Source of the DNA: Pseudomonadota bacterium
GTDB lineage: Bacteria > Pseudomonadota > Alphaproteobacteria > Reyranellales > Reyranellaceae
Length of the DNA stretch: 29,389 nt
NCBI GenBank assembly: GCA_023436825.1
Contig: JAEZHS010000063.1
Coordinates: 1 to 29,389 of the forward strand
Direction of reading: 5' to 3'
A program made the translations under genes and the position numbers. Under the pieces are notes generated by a model, which was not told where the DNA came from, did not search any database, and was given only the letters and a program-made list of their open reading frames with translations. Numbering within the stretch: the first letter of the stretch is position 1; each line of letters opens with the position of its first letter. This document shows positions 16,161 to 23,770 of the stretch, one piece after another.

Positions 16161-16772
16161 TCAACCCGACGGCAGCATCCGGTCGATCGCAGACCGCCAT
16201 ACGGCTTGCGCCGCCTCGACCGACAGGTCGTGGCAGGTGCGCATCTGGTCCCAGCTTTCGAAGCTGGTCAACGCAGCCAACGCAATGAGCAACTGATCTT
16301 GCGGCGGCTCCGGCAGGGTGGAAAGCTCCGGCGCATACATGAGCTTCATGCGCTCGATATTGGCGAGGCGCACCAGGACGACGCGCGTCTTCATTTCGAC
16401 GATCTGATCCTGTCTGGTGATGATGCGCCACAGGGGCAGCCATTTCTCGCAGGCGAGCGCGCGGGTCTGGACGTGGGACCGGATCCGGGTCGGACGGTCG
16501 CCGTCGACATCGCGCGCCACCGCCTCTGCCTGACCTTGGGCAATGGCATGGTCCGCCGTTGCCAGGCTGAGCGCATCCAGATCGGTAAAGCGCTCAAAAA
16601 TGGAGCGCGTCGAGTATCCAGCCTCCTCGGCGATCTGGGCCGCCGTCGGCATCACCCCATTCCGGCGAAGCAGCTCCAGATAGGCCAGGATGATTGCCAG
16701 CCTGGTCCGTTCGCTCCGCTGGCGGCGGCCGTCAACCTTCGAAACGCCGGAAGCGGTTGCAAGAGACGTCAT
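16161..16772 (-). CDS. TetR-family transcriptional regulator
   Basis: A 203-residue repressor-type regulator. Residues 20-66 form the TetR helix-turn-helix, with RTRLAIILAYLELLRRNGVMPTAAQIAEEAGYSTRSIFERFTDLDAL matching the pattern. The C-terminal ligand domain is divergent and does not indicate an effector. Its ATG at 16772 faces the end of the broken SnoaL-like gene 89 nt away on the same strand. No obvious target gene is divergent from it, so it may act on itself or at a distance. The ribosome site is weak. Confidence 0.88.
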   Translation of the reverse strand: MTSLATASGVSKVDGRRQRSERTRLAIILAYLELLRRNGVMPTAAQIAEEAGYSTRSIFERFTDLDALSLATADHAIAQGQAEAVARDVDGDRPTRIRSHVQTRALACEKWLPLWRIITRQDQIVEMKTRVVLVRLANIERMKLMYAPELSTLPEPPQDQLLIALAALTSFESWDQMRTCHDLSVEAAQAVWRSAIDRMLPSG

Positions 16773-16860
16773 TTACAGGTGAATGACACAGGACGCGCCA
16801 AATACCCAAGTGAGATTTCGGCCCGTTCAAGCATACCTACAACACCGGCGCGAAAGACTT

Positions 16861-17284
16861 CTACTCGGTCGGCGGCGGCGCTTCGACGGTCCAGCTCGCG
16901 TCGGCGCCGGAGGGGTGGTCGATGAAGAACACCCAGGTGCCGTCGGGCAGGCGGCGATGGACCTCCATGCCGTGGTGATGCACCTCGACCGCCGGCCCTG
17001 GCCATCGACGCCGCGGATCAGCCACTGCGAGCGCGTCAGGGCGAAGTCGCCCGCGTCCGTGGTGTGATGGGTGACCACGTCCGTGTGCGGCTTGAGACCT
17101 GTGCAGGCTGCCATCGTCTTGCGGACGCCGTCGGCGCCGCGCGCGACCGTGACCCCGCCATGGAGCTCGTCGACCTGCCCGATCGAGGCCTCGGGGTGGT
17201 ACATTGCCGCCGCTGCTTCGACATCTGCGCGTTGAAGGCGCGCGCGAGCCAGAGATTGCACAGCTCGGGAGAGGCGGCGCCCAT
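16861..17284 (-). pseudogene. SnoaL/NTF2-like protein, broken by two frameshifts
   Basis: An NTF2-like fold protein of about 140 residues is read by joining three frames. From ATG 17284 (GGAG 7 nt upstream) MGAASPELCNLWLARAFNAQ is followed, after a shift near 17219-17226, by DVEAAAAMYHPEASIGQVDELHGG through ALTRSQWLIRGVDGQG. A shift near 16990-16993 then gives VEVHHHGMEVHRRLPDGTWVFFIDHPSG and the stop at 16861. Restoring one G in the first gap and one C in the second gives the expected continuous domain. These proteins are small enzymes or binding modules with varied substrates. It is divergent from a LysR gene and is probably its former or present target. The sequence is otherwise well preserved, so the lesions are recent or are read errors. 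Confidence 0.75.
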
Positions 17285-17344
17285 GGGAAGTCTCCAGTCG
17301 TTTGAGCCGGAGCAACACATGGGAGCCGACGGCCGCGGCGCCTG

Positions 17345-17379
17345 TTGGATTTCCGCCAACCGCCTTTGCATGACGGCAA
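17345..17379. promoter_or_regulatory. Candidate LysR binding sites between SnoaL-like gene and LysR gene
   Basis: Two short dyads lie in the divergent gap: TTGG-N7-CCAA (17345-17359) and TTGC-N6-GCAA (17366-17379), the latter with T-N11-A form as in LysR boxes. Such an arrangement suits a LysR regulator controlling both its own gene and the divergent one. Supported by position and symmetry only. Confidence 0.4.
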
Positions 17380-17385
17380 GCGACC

Positions 17386-18276
17386 ATGGATGACTGGAAC
17401 GACCTCAGGCTGGTGCTGGCGGTGCAACGGGACGGCAGCCTCCGGAGGGCGGCGGCCGAGCTCGGCATCGACCATTCCACGATCTTCCGGCACGTCAAGG
17501 CGCTGGAGAAGAAGCTGGGCGTGCGGCTGTTCGAGCGCCTGCCCGGCGGCGCCTACCACGCGACGGCCGCGGGAGAGCGCATGGCCGCGACGGCCCAGCG
17601 CATCGAGCAGGAGACGCTGTCGCTCGACCGCGACATCGCCGGCCGCGACAGGCGGCCCGCGGGCAAGCTCAAGGTCACCTCATCCGAGACCCTGGCGTAC
17701 AGCCGCCTCACCCCGCACCTCGCCGCCTTCCGCCGGGCCCATCCCAACATCGTCGTCGAGCTCGTGATCGACAGTCGCGTGCTCAACCTCGCCCGCCGCG
17801 AGGCCGACATCGCCTTGCGCCCGATGAGGCCGACGGAAGGCAATCTCTGGGGCCGCAAGCTCGCCGACGTGGCGTGGACATTCTATGGCGCGCGAGCGCC
17901 GACGGTGAAAAGCCTCGACGAGATCACGCGCCTGCCCCTGATCGGCTGGGGCGAGGAGACAAGCGGCATCAAGGCCGCCGACTGGCTGAAGCGCGCGACG
18001 CCGGCCGCGTCCGTCGTCTACCGCACCAGCAGCCTGGTCAATCAATGCCTCGCCGCGCGCGCGGGCATCGGCGTGGCGCTGCTGCCCTGCTATCTCGGCG
18101 ACAGCGAGCACGGCTTGGAGCGGGCGCTCGCCGAGCCCGTGGCGGAGCTGGCGACCGAGCTCTGGATGGTGACACATCGCGACCTCAGGAATACCGCGCG
18201 GGTGCGGGCGTTCTTCGCTATCGTCGGCGGCGGGATGGCGGGCGAGCGCAGCGTCTTCGAGGGACACTCCGGCTGA
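17386..18276 (+). CDS. LysR-family transcriptional regulator
   Basis: A 296-residue regulator. The N-terminal winged helix occupies residues 3-62 (DLRLVLAVQRDGSLRRAAAELGIDHSTIFRHVKALEKKLGVRLFER). The effector domain starts at about residue 93 with GKLKVTSSETLAYSRLTPHL, and the second subdomain includes SLVNQCLAARAGIGVALLPCYLGD. It is transcribed away from the SnoaL-like gene with 101 nt between starts, and ends at 18276 immediately next to the stop of the convergent DUF3987 gene with no spacer. The effector is unknown. Confidence 0.93.
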   Translation: MDDWNDLRLVLAVQRDGSLRRAAAELGIDHSTIFRHVKALEKKLGVRLFERLPGGAYHATAAGERMAATAQRIEQETLSLDRDIAGRDRRPAGKLKVTSSETLAYSRLTPHLAAFRRAHPNIVVELVIDSRVLNLARREADIALRPMRPTEGNLWGRKLADVAWTFYGARAPTVKSLDEITRLPLIGWGEETSGIKAADWLKRATPAASVVYRTSSLVNQCLAARAGIGVALLPCYLGDSEHGLERALAEPVAELATELWMVTHRDLRNTARVRAFFAIVGGGMAGERSVFEGHSG

Positions 18277-19770
18277 TCATGCACCCGACGATTTTCCGGC
18301 ATTTCCGGCATTTCCGGCAGCGACCGTAGTAGCGACTCTCGGATTGACACACCACCTGTTGGGGGGTCGCCCGCGCGAAGGATACTCGAAGTCGACTTTG
18401 CTTACGATGCCGGCATCGCGCAGGCGATACAGCACCTGCTCGGCGTCGGAGGCATTGACGCTGCGATGCAGGGCCTCGACGCGCACCTGCTCGCGCGACA
18501 CTTCGCCGAGGCCGCACTGGCGCAGCCAGCGCACGACGCGGCGGGCCTGGCGCTCCCTTTCAGTCGGCGCCGCGCGATGGAACAGGGCGAAGGCGTGCGG
18601 CCTGAAATAATCCGACCACAGGCGCACGCCGCGCTCGATCTGCTCGGTTCCGAGCTGGCCAGGCGGACCGGCGGAGCGCAGCTCCGACCAGGCCAGGAGT
18701 TCCAGCAGGCCGGTCAACCGGGCCACGGTGCCGCGCCCTTTGCCGAGCCAGGCCGTCTCCAGCCCCTCGGTCTCGTGCAGGGCGGATTCGCGCAGCTCGT
18801 TGGCGAGGCCGGCCAGAAATCCATCGAAGGCTTTCAGGCCGCGCTGGTCGACGGTGAGCTCCAGCGGATCCTCCGCCGTGCCGACCTTCCGGGCGATGCG
18901 GCGCAGCGCGGCGAGCGCCTCGGCATCGCGTGCGGGCTTGGCGGCGCCGAGCGGACAATGCTCGGCCGGCGCGGGCCAGGCGAACAGGAAGCGGGCGGCA
19001 AGCTCGTCGCCCGTCGCCAGGGCGGCCAGGCGCTCGGTCGACAGGGCGAGCAGCAGGCTCACCGCGAACCGCTCGACGCTGCGTCGGCTGCTGAGCGACA
19101 GCGGATGCGCCGACCAGGCTTTGAGCCATTGCCGGCGCGCGGTCTCGGGCGCGCCCAGCAGCCACTCCGCGCCGTCGTCGCACCACAGCACGACGCCCCA
19201 CCGGTTGGCCGCGACGGCGTCGGCGACGGCGGCGAGCGAGGTCTCGTCGACCAGCGTGCCGCGCGGGGTTTCGTCATCCGCCTTGTTCCTGTCGTCGCCC
19301 CTCGCCGCCTGTTCGGCGTCGAGCGTCGCCAAGAGCGCGCGCACCGAAGCCATCGCCGGCGACTTGCCACTGGACGGCGCGCCGACCAGCGCCTGCCACA
19401 GCACCAGCGGCTCGGCCCAGCGTGGTCCCACCCGCACGCTCACTCCGGCGCCGCAGAGGCCGCTCACCGCCGCCAGCACCGACTGCGCCACGTAGTCGAC
19501 GGGCGCACCGAGCGCACCGGCGGTATCGCCGACCCAGTCGCGCCAGAACGGCGGCAGGACATCGAGGGGAAAGGCCGGGACCGGCGGCCGCGCCTCGTCG
19601 AGGAAGGCCGGGTCGATCTCGCCCCAGCCGCCCGGCGGCGATGCGCTCGTGGGCGGGGCATAACGCGGGTCGTAGTAGGCCGAGCGGGCATCGGACCGCA
19701 CCATGGCAACGAGCGGATCGACGATTTCGTCGGATTCGTCTTCGTCTTCGGGGGTGGAGCGGCGGCGCAT
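18277..19770 (-). CDS. DUF3987 (YfjI-like) protein
   Basis: A 497-residue member of DUF3987, a family common in prophages, plasmids and genomic islands with an ATPase-like core and no settled function. The acidic N-terminus (PEDEDESDEIVDP) is followed by PPFWRDWVGDTAGALGAPVDYVAQSVLAAVSGL near 73-107 and a Walker-A-like GAPSSGKS at 130-137. GVVLWCDDGAEWL near 205-217 looks like a Walker B strand. The C-terminus has a winged-helix-like portion (REQVRVEALHRSVNASDAEQVLYRLRDAGIV) and ends in a short repeat, NAGNAGK, encoded by three 9-bp TTCCGGCAT-type units (18294-18320). I chose ATG 19770, with AAGGGA about 6 nt upstream, over upstream extensions. It stands alone, with no integrase or primase partner. 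Confidence 0.85.
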   Translation of the reverse strand: MRRRSTPEDEDESDEIVDPLVAMVRSDARSAYYDPRYAPPTSASPPGGWGEIDPAFLDEARPPVPAFPLDVLPPFWRDWVGDTAGALGAPVDYVAQSVLAAVSGLCGAGVSVRVGPRWAEPLVLWQALVGAPSSGKSPAMASVRALLATLDAEQAARGDDRNKADDETPRGTLVDETSLAAVADAVAANRWGVVLWCDDGAEWLLGAPETARRQWLKAWSAHPLSLSSRRSVERFAVSLLLALSTERLAALATGDELAARFLFAWPAPAEHCPLGAAKPARDAEALAALRRIARKVGTAEDPLELTVDQRGLKAFDGFLAGLANELRESALHETEGLETAWLGKGRGTVARLTGLLELLAWSELRSAGPPGQLGTEQIERGVRLWSDYFRPHAFALFHRAAPTERERQARRVVRWLRQCGLGEVSREQVRVEALHRSVNASDAEQVLYRLRDAGIVSKVDFEYPSRGRPPNRWCVNPRVATTVAAGNAGNAGKSSGA

Positions 19771-19800
19771 GGCGATCCCTTTCAGAACCAGGGTTAATGA

Positions 19801-19829
19801 AAACATAACTATAGTACAATAAACATAAC
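19801..19829. promoter_or_regulatory. AT-rich promoter region with paired 9-bp direct repeats
   Basis: AAACATAAC occurs at 19801-19809 and again at 19821-19829, a period of 20 bp or two helical turns, inside the only strongly AT-rich stretch of the neighbourhood. TATAGT lies between them. Read on the minus strand it is 30-60 nt before the DUF3987 start, so it is probably the operator and promoter of that gene. The regulator is not identified. Confidence 0.45.
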
Positions 19830-19949
19830 AGGAACGCAAGCCGCCGGCGCGGGTGCCGGAACGATCGTCCGGCATGGTCTTCGGCAGGGCTTGGCAGCCG
19901 CTGGTGCAGCGCCATGCTCGGCCGCCGCGGGTTTGCACATGGCAGGACC

Positions 19950-19977
19950 TTGACGTCTCGCGGACTTTTCCTAGATC
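19950..19977 (+). promoter_or_regulatory. Promoter of the small heat-shock gene
   Basis: CCTTGACG with TTGACG at 19950-19955, a 16-nt spacer and CTAGATC (-10 TAGATC at 19972-19977) fits both sigma-70 and the heat-shock sigma-32 pattern (CTTGA -35, C-rich -10). Transcription would start near 19984, giving an 86-nt leader. Confidence 0.45.
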
Positions 19978-19983
19978 GACATC

Positions 19984-20069
19984 CGGCGGGCCCGGAAGGG
20001 TCTGCTTCGCAAGGCCGGTCGCCCTGCGGGGGGCCGGTCGCAAACCCATCGCTCATGAGGAGGATGACA
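19984..20069 (+). promoter_or_regulatory. Candidate ROSE-like RNA thermometer in the sHsp leader
   Basis: The 86-nt leader is GC-rich with several potential hairpins. Immediately before the coding region it has TCGCT (20050-20054), then the Shine-Dalgarno AGGAGG (20058-20063). ROSE elements pair a U(U/C)GCU motif with the SD through a hairpin containing a G-G mismatch, and they precede IbpA-type genes in alphaproteobacteria. The motif, the leader length and the gene class agree. The fit is imperfect because the pairing needs a bulged A, and the structure was not computed. Confidence 0.4.
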
Positions 20070-20525
20070 ATGCGTTCCGACTTCGATTTTGCTCCCTTGT
20101 ACCGGGCCACTGTCGGCTTCGACCGCGTCTTCGACATGCTCGATTCGATGGCCGGCCAACCCACTGCCGGCGGCTATCCGCCCTACAACATCGAGAAGAC
20201 GGCCGACGATGCCTGGCGCATCGTCATGGCGGTGGCGGGTTTCACCGAGGCCGAGCTCAACGTCACCCAGAAGGAGGACGAGCTCCTGGTCACCGGCAAG
20301 GGCCATCCCGACCGCCACGAGGGCACCGAGTACCTCTATCGCGGCATCGGGGCGCGCGACTTCGAGCGCCGCTTCCAGCTGGCAGACCATGTCCGCGTGA
20401 CGGCAGCCAAGCTGCAGAACGGCCTGCTCTCCATCGACCTGCAGCGCGAGCTGCCCGAGGAGAAGAAGCCGCGGCCGATCCCCATCGTGGCTCAGGCGGC
20501 GACGCGCACGATCACCCAGCAATAA
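20070..20525 (+). CDS. IbpA-class small heat-shock protein (Hsp20/alpha-crystallin)
   Basis: A 151-residue ATP-independent holdase that binds unfolding proteins. The N-terminal MRSDFDFAPLYRATVGFDRVFDML is the class A (IbpA-like) signature. The alpha-crystallin domain runs from about residue 35 (YPPYNIEKTADDAWRIVMAVAGF) to about 130, with FERRFQLADHVRVTAAKLQNGLLSIDLQRELP. A short tail ends in IPI, the I-x-I anchor for oligomers. ATG 20070 has AGGAGG 6 nt upstream and is preferred over in-frame ATGs at 20055 and 20064. It heads a likely stress cluster with a receiver-domain gene 67 nt on. Confidence 0.95.
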   Translation: MRSDFDFAPLYRATVGFDRVFDMLDSMAGQPTAGGYPPYNIEKTADDAWRIVMAVAGFTEAELNVTQKEDELLVTGKGHPDRHEGTEYLYRGIGARDFERRFQLADHVRVTAAKLQNGLLSIDLQRELPEEKKPRPIPIVAQAATRTITQQ

Positions 20526-20542
20526 CTGTCCGGCAGGGGACT

Positions 20543-20560
20543 GGGCGTCATCCGACGCCC
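20543..20560 (+). terminator. Small stem-loop after the sHsp gene
   Basis: GGGCGT-CATCCG-ACGCCC forms a 6-bp stem with a 6-nt loop 18 nt past the stop codon. There is no T-run, so it may attenuate or protect the 3' end rather than terminate fully. Confidence 0.35.
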
Positions 20561-20592
20561 GGTCCTCGCGCATTTCCAACAGGAGGTACGGT

Positions 20593-21159
20593 ATGACGGC
20601 AACGTCAGCTGCTTCCACGCTTGGCGATTCGTGGAACCGGCAGCTTTCAGACAACACCGAATGCTTCGCCCCGCAACCCGTGCATCAGGGCATGCGGTTC
20701 GCGCCACCGTCGCTCGCGCCACTCGACCTGCCGCAGGGCAAGGTGCTGGTTGTGGTCGAGGATGCGATCGTGGCGCTCGACCTGCAGCGCACGCTGCACG
20801 ACGCGGGCTGGCACGTCGTCGGTCCGGCAACAACCGTGACCGAGATCCAGCGGATGATCCGGCGCGGCGACATCGATTGCGCCGTCCTCGATCTCGACAT
20901 CGACCGGCGCGCACCGCTGCCGATCGCCGACCTGCTGGCCTTTGCCGATGTGCCTTTCGTCTATCTCACCACCGGCGTGCTCGGCCCGGTGCCGTCGCGG
21001 CACCGGCACCGACCGGTCGTCGAGAAACCCTTCACGCGAGACGCGCTGCTCGCGGCGATCGAGAAGGCAATGGCGAGGGCACGCAAGGTCGTCAACGACA
21101 ACCACTGGCCGACCACCGGATCGGTCGTCCCGTGGGAGAGGGTCTATCCGCCGATCTAG
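20593..21159 (+). CDS. Stand-alone response-regulator receiver protein
   Basis: A 188-residue protein with a ~45-residue disordered N-terminus, then a receiver domain at about 50-170. The acidic pair E56/D57 (VVVEDAIVALDLQRTL), phosphoacceptor D100 (DCAVLDLDID), a threonine-bearing strand (VYLTTG) and the conserved lysine in VVEKPFTRDALLAAI are all present. No output domain follows; the C-terminus is short. ATG 20593 has AGGAGG 6 nt upstream. No histidine kinase is adjacent, so it is an orphan receiver, probably acting through protein contacts. Its place after an sHsp gene suggests a general stress context. Confidence 0.88.
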   Translation: MTATSAASTLGDSWNRQLSDNTECFAPQPVHQGMRFAPPSLAPLDLPQGKVLVVVEDAIVALDLQRTLHDAGWHVVGPATTVTEIQRMIRRGDIDCAVLDLDIDRRAPLPIADLLAFADVPFVYLTTGVLGPVPSRHRHRPVVEKPFTRDALLAAIEKAMARARKVVNDNHWPTTGSVVPWERVYPPI

Positions 21160-21168
21160 AGTCTTGCC

Positions 21169-21195
21169 GGGCGGCCGGGTCCGGAACGGCCGCCC
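21169..21195. terminator. Strong GC stem-loop between receiver and glycosyltransferase genes
   Basis: Perfect 9-bp arms GGGCGGCCG (21169-21177) and CGGCCGCCC (21187-21195) around a 9-nt loop. It starts 10 nt after the receiver stop. No poly-T follows, so Rho-independent termination is possible but not certain. Confidence 0.45.
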
Positions 21196-21239
21196 TCACT
21201 CATTGCCGATACTTCGCTTGGTCAAAGGAGGTTTTGTCG

Positions 21240-22334
21240 ATGAAGATCGCCCAGGTCGCCCCGCTCGCCGAACGTTGCCCGCCGCGGCTTTACGGCGGCA
21301 CCGAGCGGATCGTTTCCTATTTGACCGAGGAGCTGGTCCGCCAGGGACACGACGTGACGCTGTTCGCCAGCGGCGATTCGCAGACCGCCGCGAAGCTCGT
21401 CCGTTGCTCCGACATGGCGCTGCGCCTGAACCCCGCCGTCAAGGACCACATGCCCTACCATATCGTGCTGGTGGACGAGGTGTGCCGCCGCGCCGACGAT
21501 TTCGACGTCATCCATTTCCATGTCGACTTGTTGCATTGTCCGCTGGTCCGAGCCTTTGCCGACCGCACGTTGACGACGCTGCACGGCCGGCTCGACCTGC
21601 CCGACCTCAAGCCCTTCTACGCGGCGTTCCCGGAGATTCCGCTGGTCTCGATCTCCGACAGCCAGCGCCGTCCGATGCCGGCGGTGAACTGGGCGGCGAC
21701 GGTCCCGCACGGCCTGCCGCGCGACCTGCTGCCGTTCTCGCCGCGACCCAGGGGAGATTATCTCGCCTTTCTCGGCCGCATCTCGCCGGAGAAGCGGCCC
21801 GACCGCGCCATCGACATCGCCGCCCGCGCCGGCGTGCCGCTCAAGATCGCCGCCAAGGTGGACAAGGCCGATCGCGCCTACTGGGACATGGTCATCGCGC
21901 CGCTGATCGCCCGGCACGACAACGTCGAGTTCATCGGCGAGATCGGCGATGCCGAAAAGACATCCTTCCTCGGCAATGCCCGTGCACTGCTCTTCCCGAT
22001 CGACTGGCCCGAACCGTTCGGCCTGGTAATGATCGAAGCCATGGCCTGCGGCACGCCGGTCATCGCCTGGAACTGCGGCTCGGTGCCCGAGGTCATCGAC
22101 GACGGCGTCACGGGCTTCATCGTCGAGGACGAGGCGGAGGCGGTGAACGCGGTCCGGCGGCTTGCGATGGTCGATCGTGCGCGCGTGCGAGCGATCTTCG
22201 AGCAGCGCTTCAGCGTCGAGCGCATGGCGGCAGATTATGTGTCGGTCTACCGCAGGCTCGCGGGCGTGCGCCGCGACGCCGCGCGCCTGCGACGCGCCGG
22301 AGGCGACGGTCGACATCTGCAGGTCGTGGCGTGA
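21240..22334 (+). CDS. Glycosyltransferase, GT4 family
   Basis: A 364-residue GT-B fold enzyme that transfers a sugar from a nucleotide donor. The N-domain begins MKIAQVAPLAERCPPRLYGGTERIVSYL with the glycine-rich acceptor loop. The C-domain begins near 178 with YLAFLGRISPEKRPDRAIDIA, and the donor motif EPFGLVMIEAMACGTPVIAW (E-x7-E, residues ~260-280) is intact, followed by GSVPEVIDDGVTGFIV. ATG 21240 has GGAGG about 8 nt upstream. The acceptor is unknown. Its neighbours are stress genes rather than a polysaccharide locus, as is common for the solo GT4 enzymes of soil proteobacteria. Confidence 0.93.
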   Translation: MKIAQVAPLAERCPPRLYGGTERIVSYLTEELVRQGHDVTLFASGDSQTAAKLVRCSDMALRLNPAVKDHMPYHIVLVDEVCRRADDFDVIHFHVDLLHCPLVRAFADRTLTTLHGRLDLPDLKPFYAAFPEIPLVSISDSQRRPMPAVNWAATVPHGLPRDLLPFSPRPRGDYLAFLGRISPEKRPDRAIDIAARAGVPLKIAAKVDKADRAYWDMVIAPLIARHDNVEFIGEIGDAEKTSFLGNARALLFPIDWPEPFGLVMIEAMACGTPVIAWNCGSVPEVIDDGVTGFIVEDEAEAVNAVRRLAMVDRARVRAIFEQRFSVERMAADYVSVYRRLAGVRRDAARLRRAGGDGRHLQVVA

Positions 22335-22393
22335 CGGCCGGACGCTGCCGGCGTCGGTAAAGGTGCGCTGCATCGCGGAGGTTGGATGGTCCG

Positions 22394-22804
22394 ATGAGCA
22401 GTGACGTCTCCTGGAAGGGCAGGCCCATTGACGAGATGAGCCGAGCCGAATTGATGCAGGCGCTGAAGGAGGCTCTGCTGCTGTTGCGGTCCGTCAGCCC
22501 GGACAACTTCATCCGTCCGGAGCTCGAGGTCACCGAGACCTCCGCCGGCACCCTTGTGGCGCGCACCTTCAACTGGGCGTTCATCCCGGCGGGCCATCTA
22601 TGGTCCGACGAGGATCGCGGTTCCGTGCAGGCAAGACTGGACGCCCTTGCCGCCCGCTACGGGTTCGAGGGCGCGGTGGTGCGCTTCGGTCCCGACCGTC
22701 TCGAGGTCGACGTGCCGCGACGACTGCAGATCGAGCAACTCCTCGCCCTGCAGGAATGGCTCGCCTGCGAGAAAGACGGCCTCGACATCAGCCAGGTGCC
22801 CTGA
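22394..22804 (+). CDS. Conserved-looking hypothetical protein
   Basis: A 136-residue soluble protein with no signal or membrane segment. An N-terminal helix (EMSRAELMQALKEALLLLRSV) is followed by a mixed region with a possible beta sheet (TETSAGTLVARTFNWAFIPAGHLW, VVRFGPDRLEVDVP) and a final helix (IEQLLALQEWLACEKDG). GGAGG lies 12 nt before ATG 22394, a long spacing. It follows the glycosyltransferase by 59 nt on the same strand and may be cotranscribed. I do not recognise the family. Confidence 0.65.
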   Translation: MSSDVSWKGRPIDEMSRAELMQALKEALLLLRSVSPDNFIRPELEVTETSAGTLVARTFNWAFIPAGHLWSDEDRGSVQARLDALAARYGFEGAVVRFGPDRLEVDVPRRLQIEQLLALQEWLACEKDGLDISQVP

Positions 22805-22812
22805 CGGAGGGC

Positions 22813-23040
22813 CTATGAGTCCGTAGAAGAGGCCGATGCCAGGGTCCGGCCGTCGCGCTGGAGCTGCATGTTGGCCAGGAAGGCGACCAGCGGACGGGCG
22901 CCCATCGTCAGCAGGGCGGGCACGTCGAGCTGGACCGGCACCCAGCTTTGCTCCGCGTCAGCGGAAAGCGGGCGCGAAGCCGCTGGCGTCGGCACGGAAT
23001 TGGGCCAGCGCCGACGCCTCGTGGGCGAGGCCGTGCGCGG
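22813..23040 (-). pseudogene. Degraded copy of the LigA-like tail of the extradiol dioxygenase
   Basis: Read on the minus strand in three frames this gives GLAHEASALAQF-RADASGFA, then RFPLT, then EQSWVPVQLDVPALL and MGARPLVAFLANMQLQRDG with a stop at 22813. It matches the last ~75 residues of the intact dioxygenase at 28218-29279 (GLAHEASARAQF..., MGTHPLVAFLANMQVQRD). DNA similarity is also clear: a ~50-nt stretch around 22854-22905 differs from 28240-28292 at only about nine positions. One-base losses near 22952-22957 and 22968-22976 break the frame. No LigB catalytic part precedes it. It is either a truncated duplicate or a former separate LigA-type subunit gene. Confidence 0.65.
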
Positions 23041-23486
23041 ATCGAGGATTTCCTCGGATTCGTCGTCATCTTCGACGAGGAACGCAAGACGCCATGCAGG
23101 GTGGCTTCAACGATCCGGCCCGTCGGCGGGGTCGGCACATCTCGCTCGGCCCGATGCGTCGACGCTTACCGGCACTCGGGCGCACCCTTGATGCGTGGCC
23201 GAGGACTCCGGCCGCAAGCCCCCCGAATACGGATGTGGCTTTCAGCGGCCATGATGGCGATCCTCTCGAAGAGAGCCGGCGGAGACAAGCCACGACGTCC
23301 GGGGACGAAGTCAACCCGATTCCGGCGGCAAACAAGATCGAAGGGCCGGCTCGCCTCCCCGCCAGAAGTGTTGTAGCGCTCTGTGGATGGCGCGTCGAGC
23401 GCAGCCGCCGCAGCAGGAAGCGCAACGCATCGAATCCCACGCGCAGTGACATCCGGTAGAGGATTCGCCGAACTCGAGGAATCGAT
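23041..23486. other. Gap without a convincing gene
   Basis: Several open frames cross this 446-nt stretch on both strands, but all are arginine/serine/proline-rich shadow translations without family features. A short acidic frame on the minus strand (FLVEDDDESEEILDP, near 23045-23090) resembles the acidic N-terminus of the DUF3987 protein but is not enough to call a remnant. The right end carries the ribosome site of the lipoprotein gene. Confidence 0.5.
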
Positions 23487-23672
23487 ATGAACAAGTTGTT
23501 GGTTGTCGCCGTGCTTGGGTGTCTCGGGCTCTCGGCGTGCGAACAGAAGCTTTCCGACGATTCATCCAACGATCCAGGCCCTCCGGCGAGCGAAGCCAAG
23601 CCGGTCTATGTGCCCACCCCGTGGCAAGAGCCGGAACTCATGCGGCGCGGCGCCAACAACAGCCGCAACTGA
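23487..23672 (+). CDS. Small lipoprotein
   Basis: A 61-residue product with a lipoprotein signal peptide, MNKLLVVAVLGCLGLSAC, where LSAC is the lipobox and C18 would be lipidated. The mature 44 residues are short, polar and proline-rich (DPGPPASEAKPVYVPTPWQEPELM). GAGGA lies about 6 nt before ATG 23487. It stands alone. Function unknown; an envelope location is expected. Confidence 0.75.
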   Translation: MNKLLVVAVLGCLGLSACEQKLSDDSSNDPGPPASEAKPVYVPTPWQEPELMRRGANNSRN

Positions 23673-23770
23673 ACCCTTCGACGCGCGCTACGGCGCGCCG
23701 CCTCCGCGATTCATCGATGGCAAACGCCGAGCCTCACCAGATCAGGCGCAAGCCGACGTTGAGGGCGCCG

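Noticed and set aside
18294..18320. Three 9-bp direct repeats considered as a CRISPR or attachment site
   Set aside because: They lie inside the DUF3987 coding end, encode NAG repeats and have no spacers.
23041..23090. Acidic stretch like the N-terminus of the DUF3987 protein (EDDDESEEILDP versus EDEDESDEIVDP)
   Set aside because: Only about a dozen residues, acidic low-complexity, with no continuation of DUF3987 sequence afterwards; chance similarity cannot be excluded.
23066..23599. 177-codon minus-strand frame across the lipoprotein gene
   Set aside because: No domain features, and it covers a convincing lipoprotein gene on the other strand with a good ribosome site.
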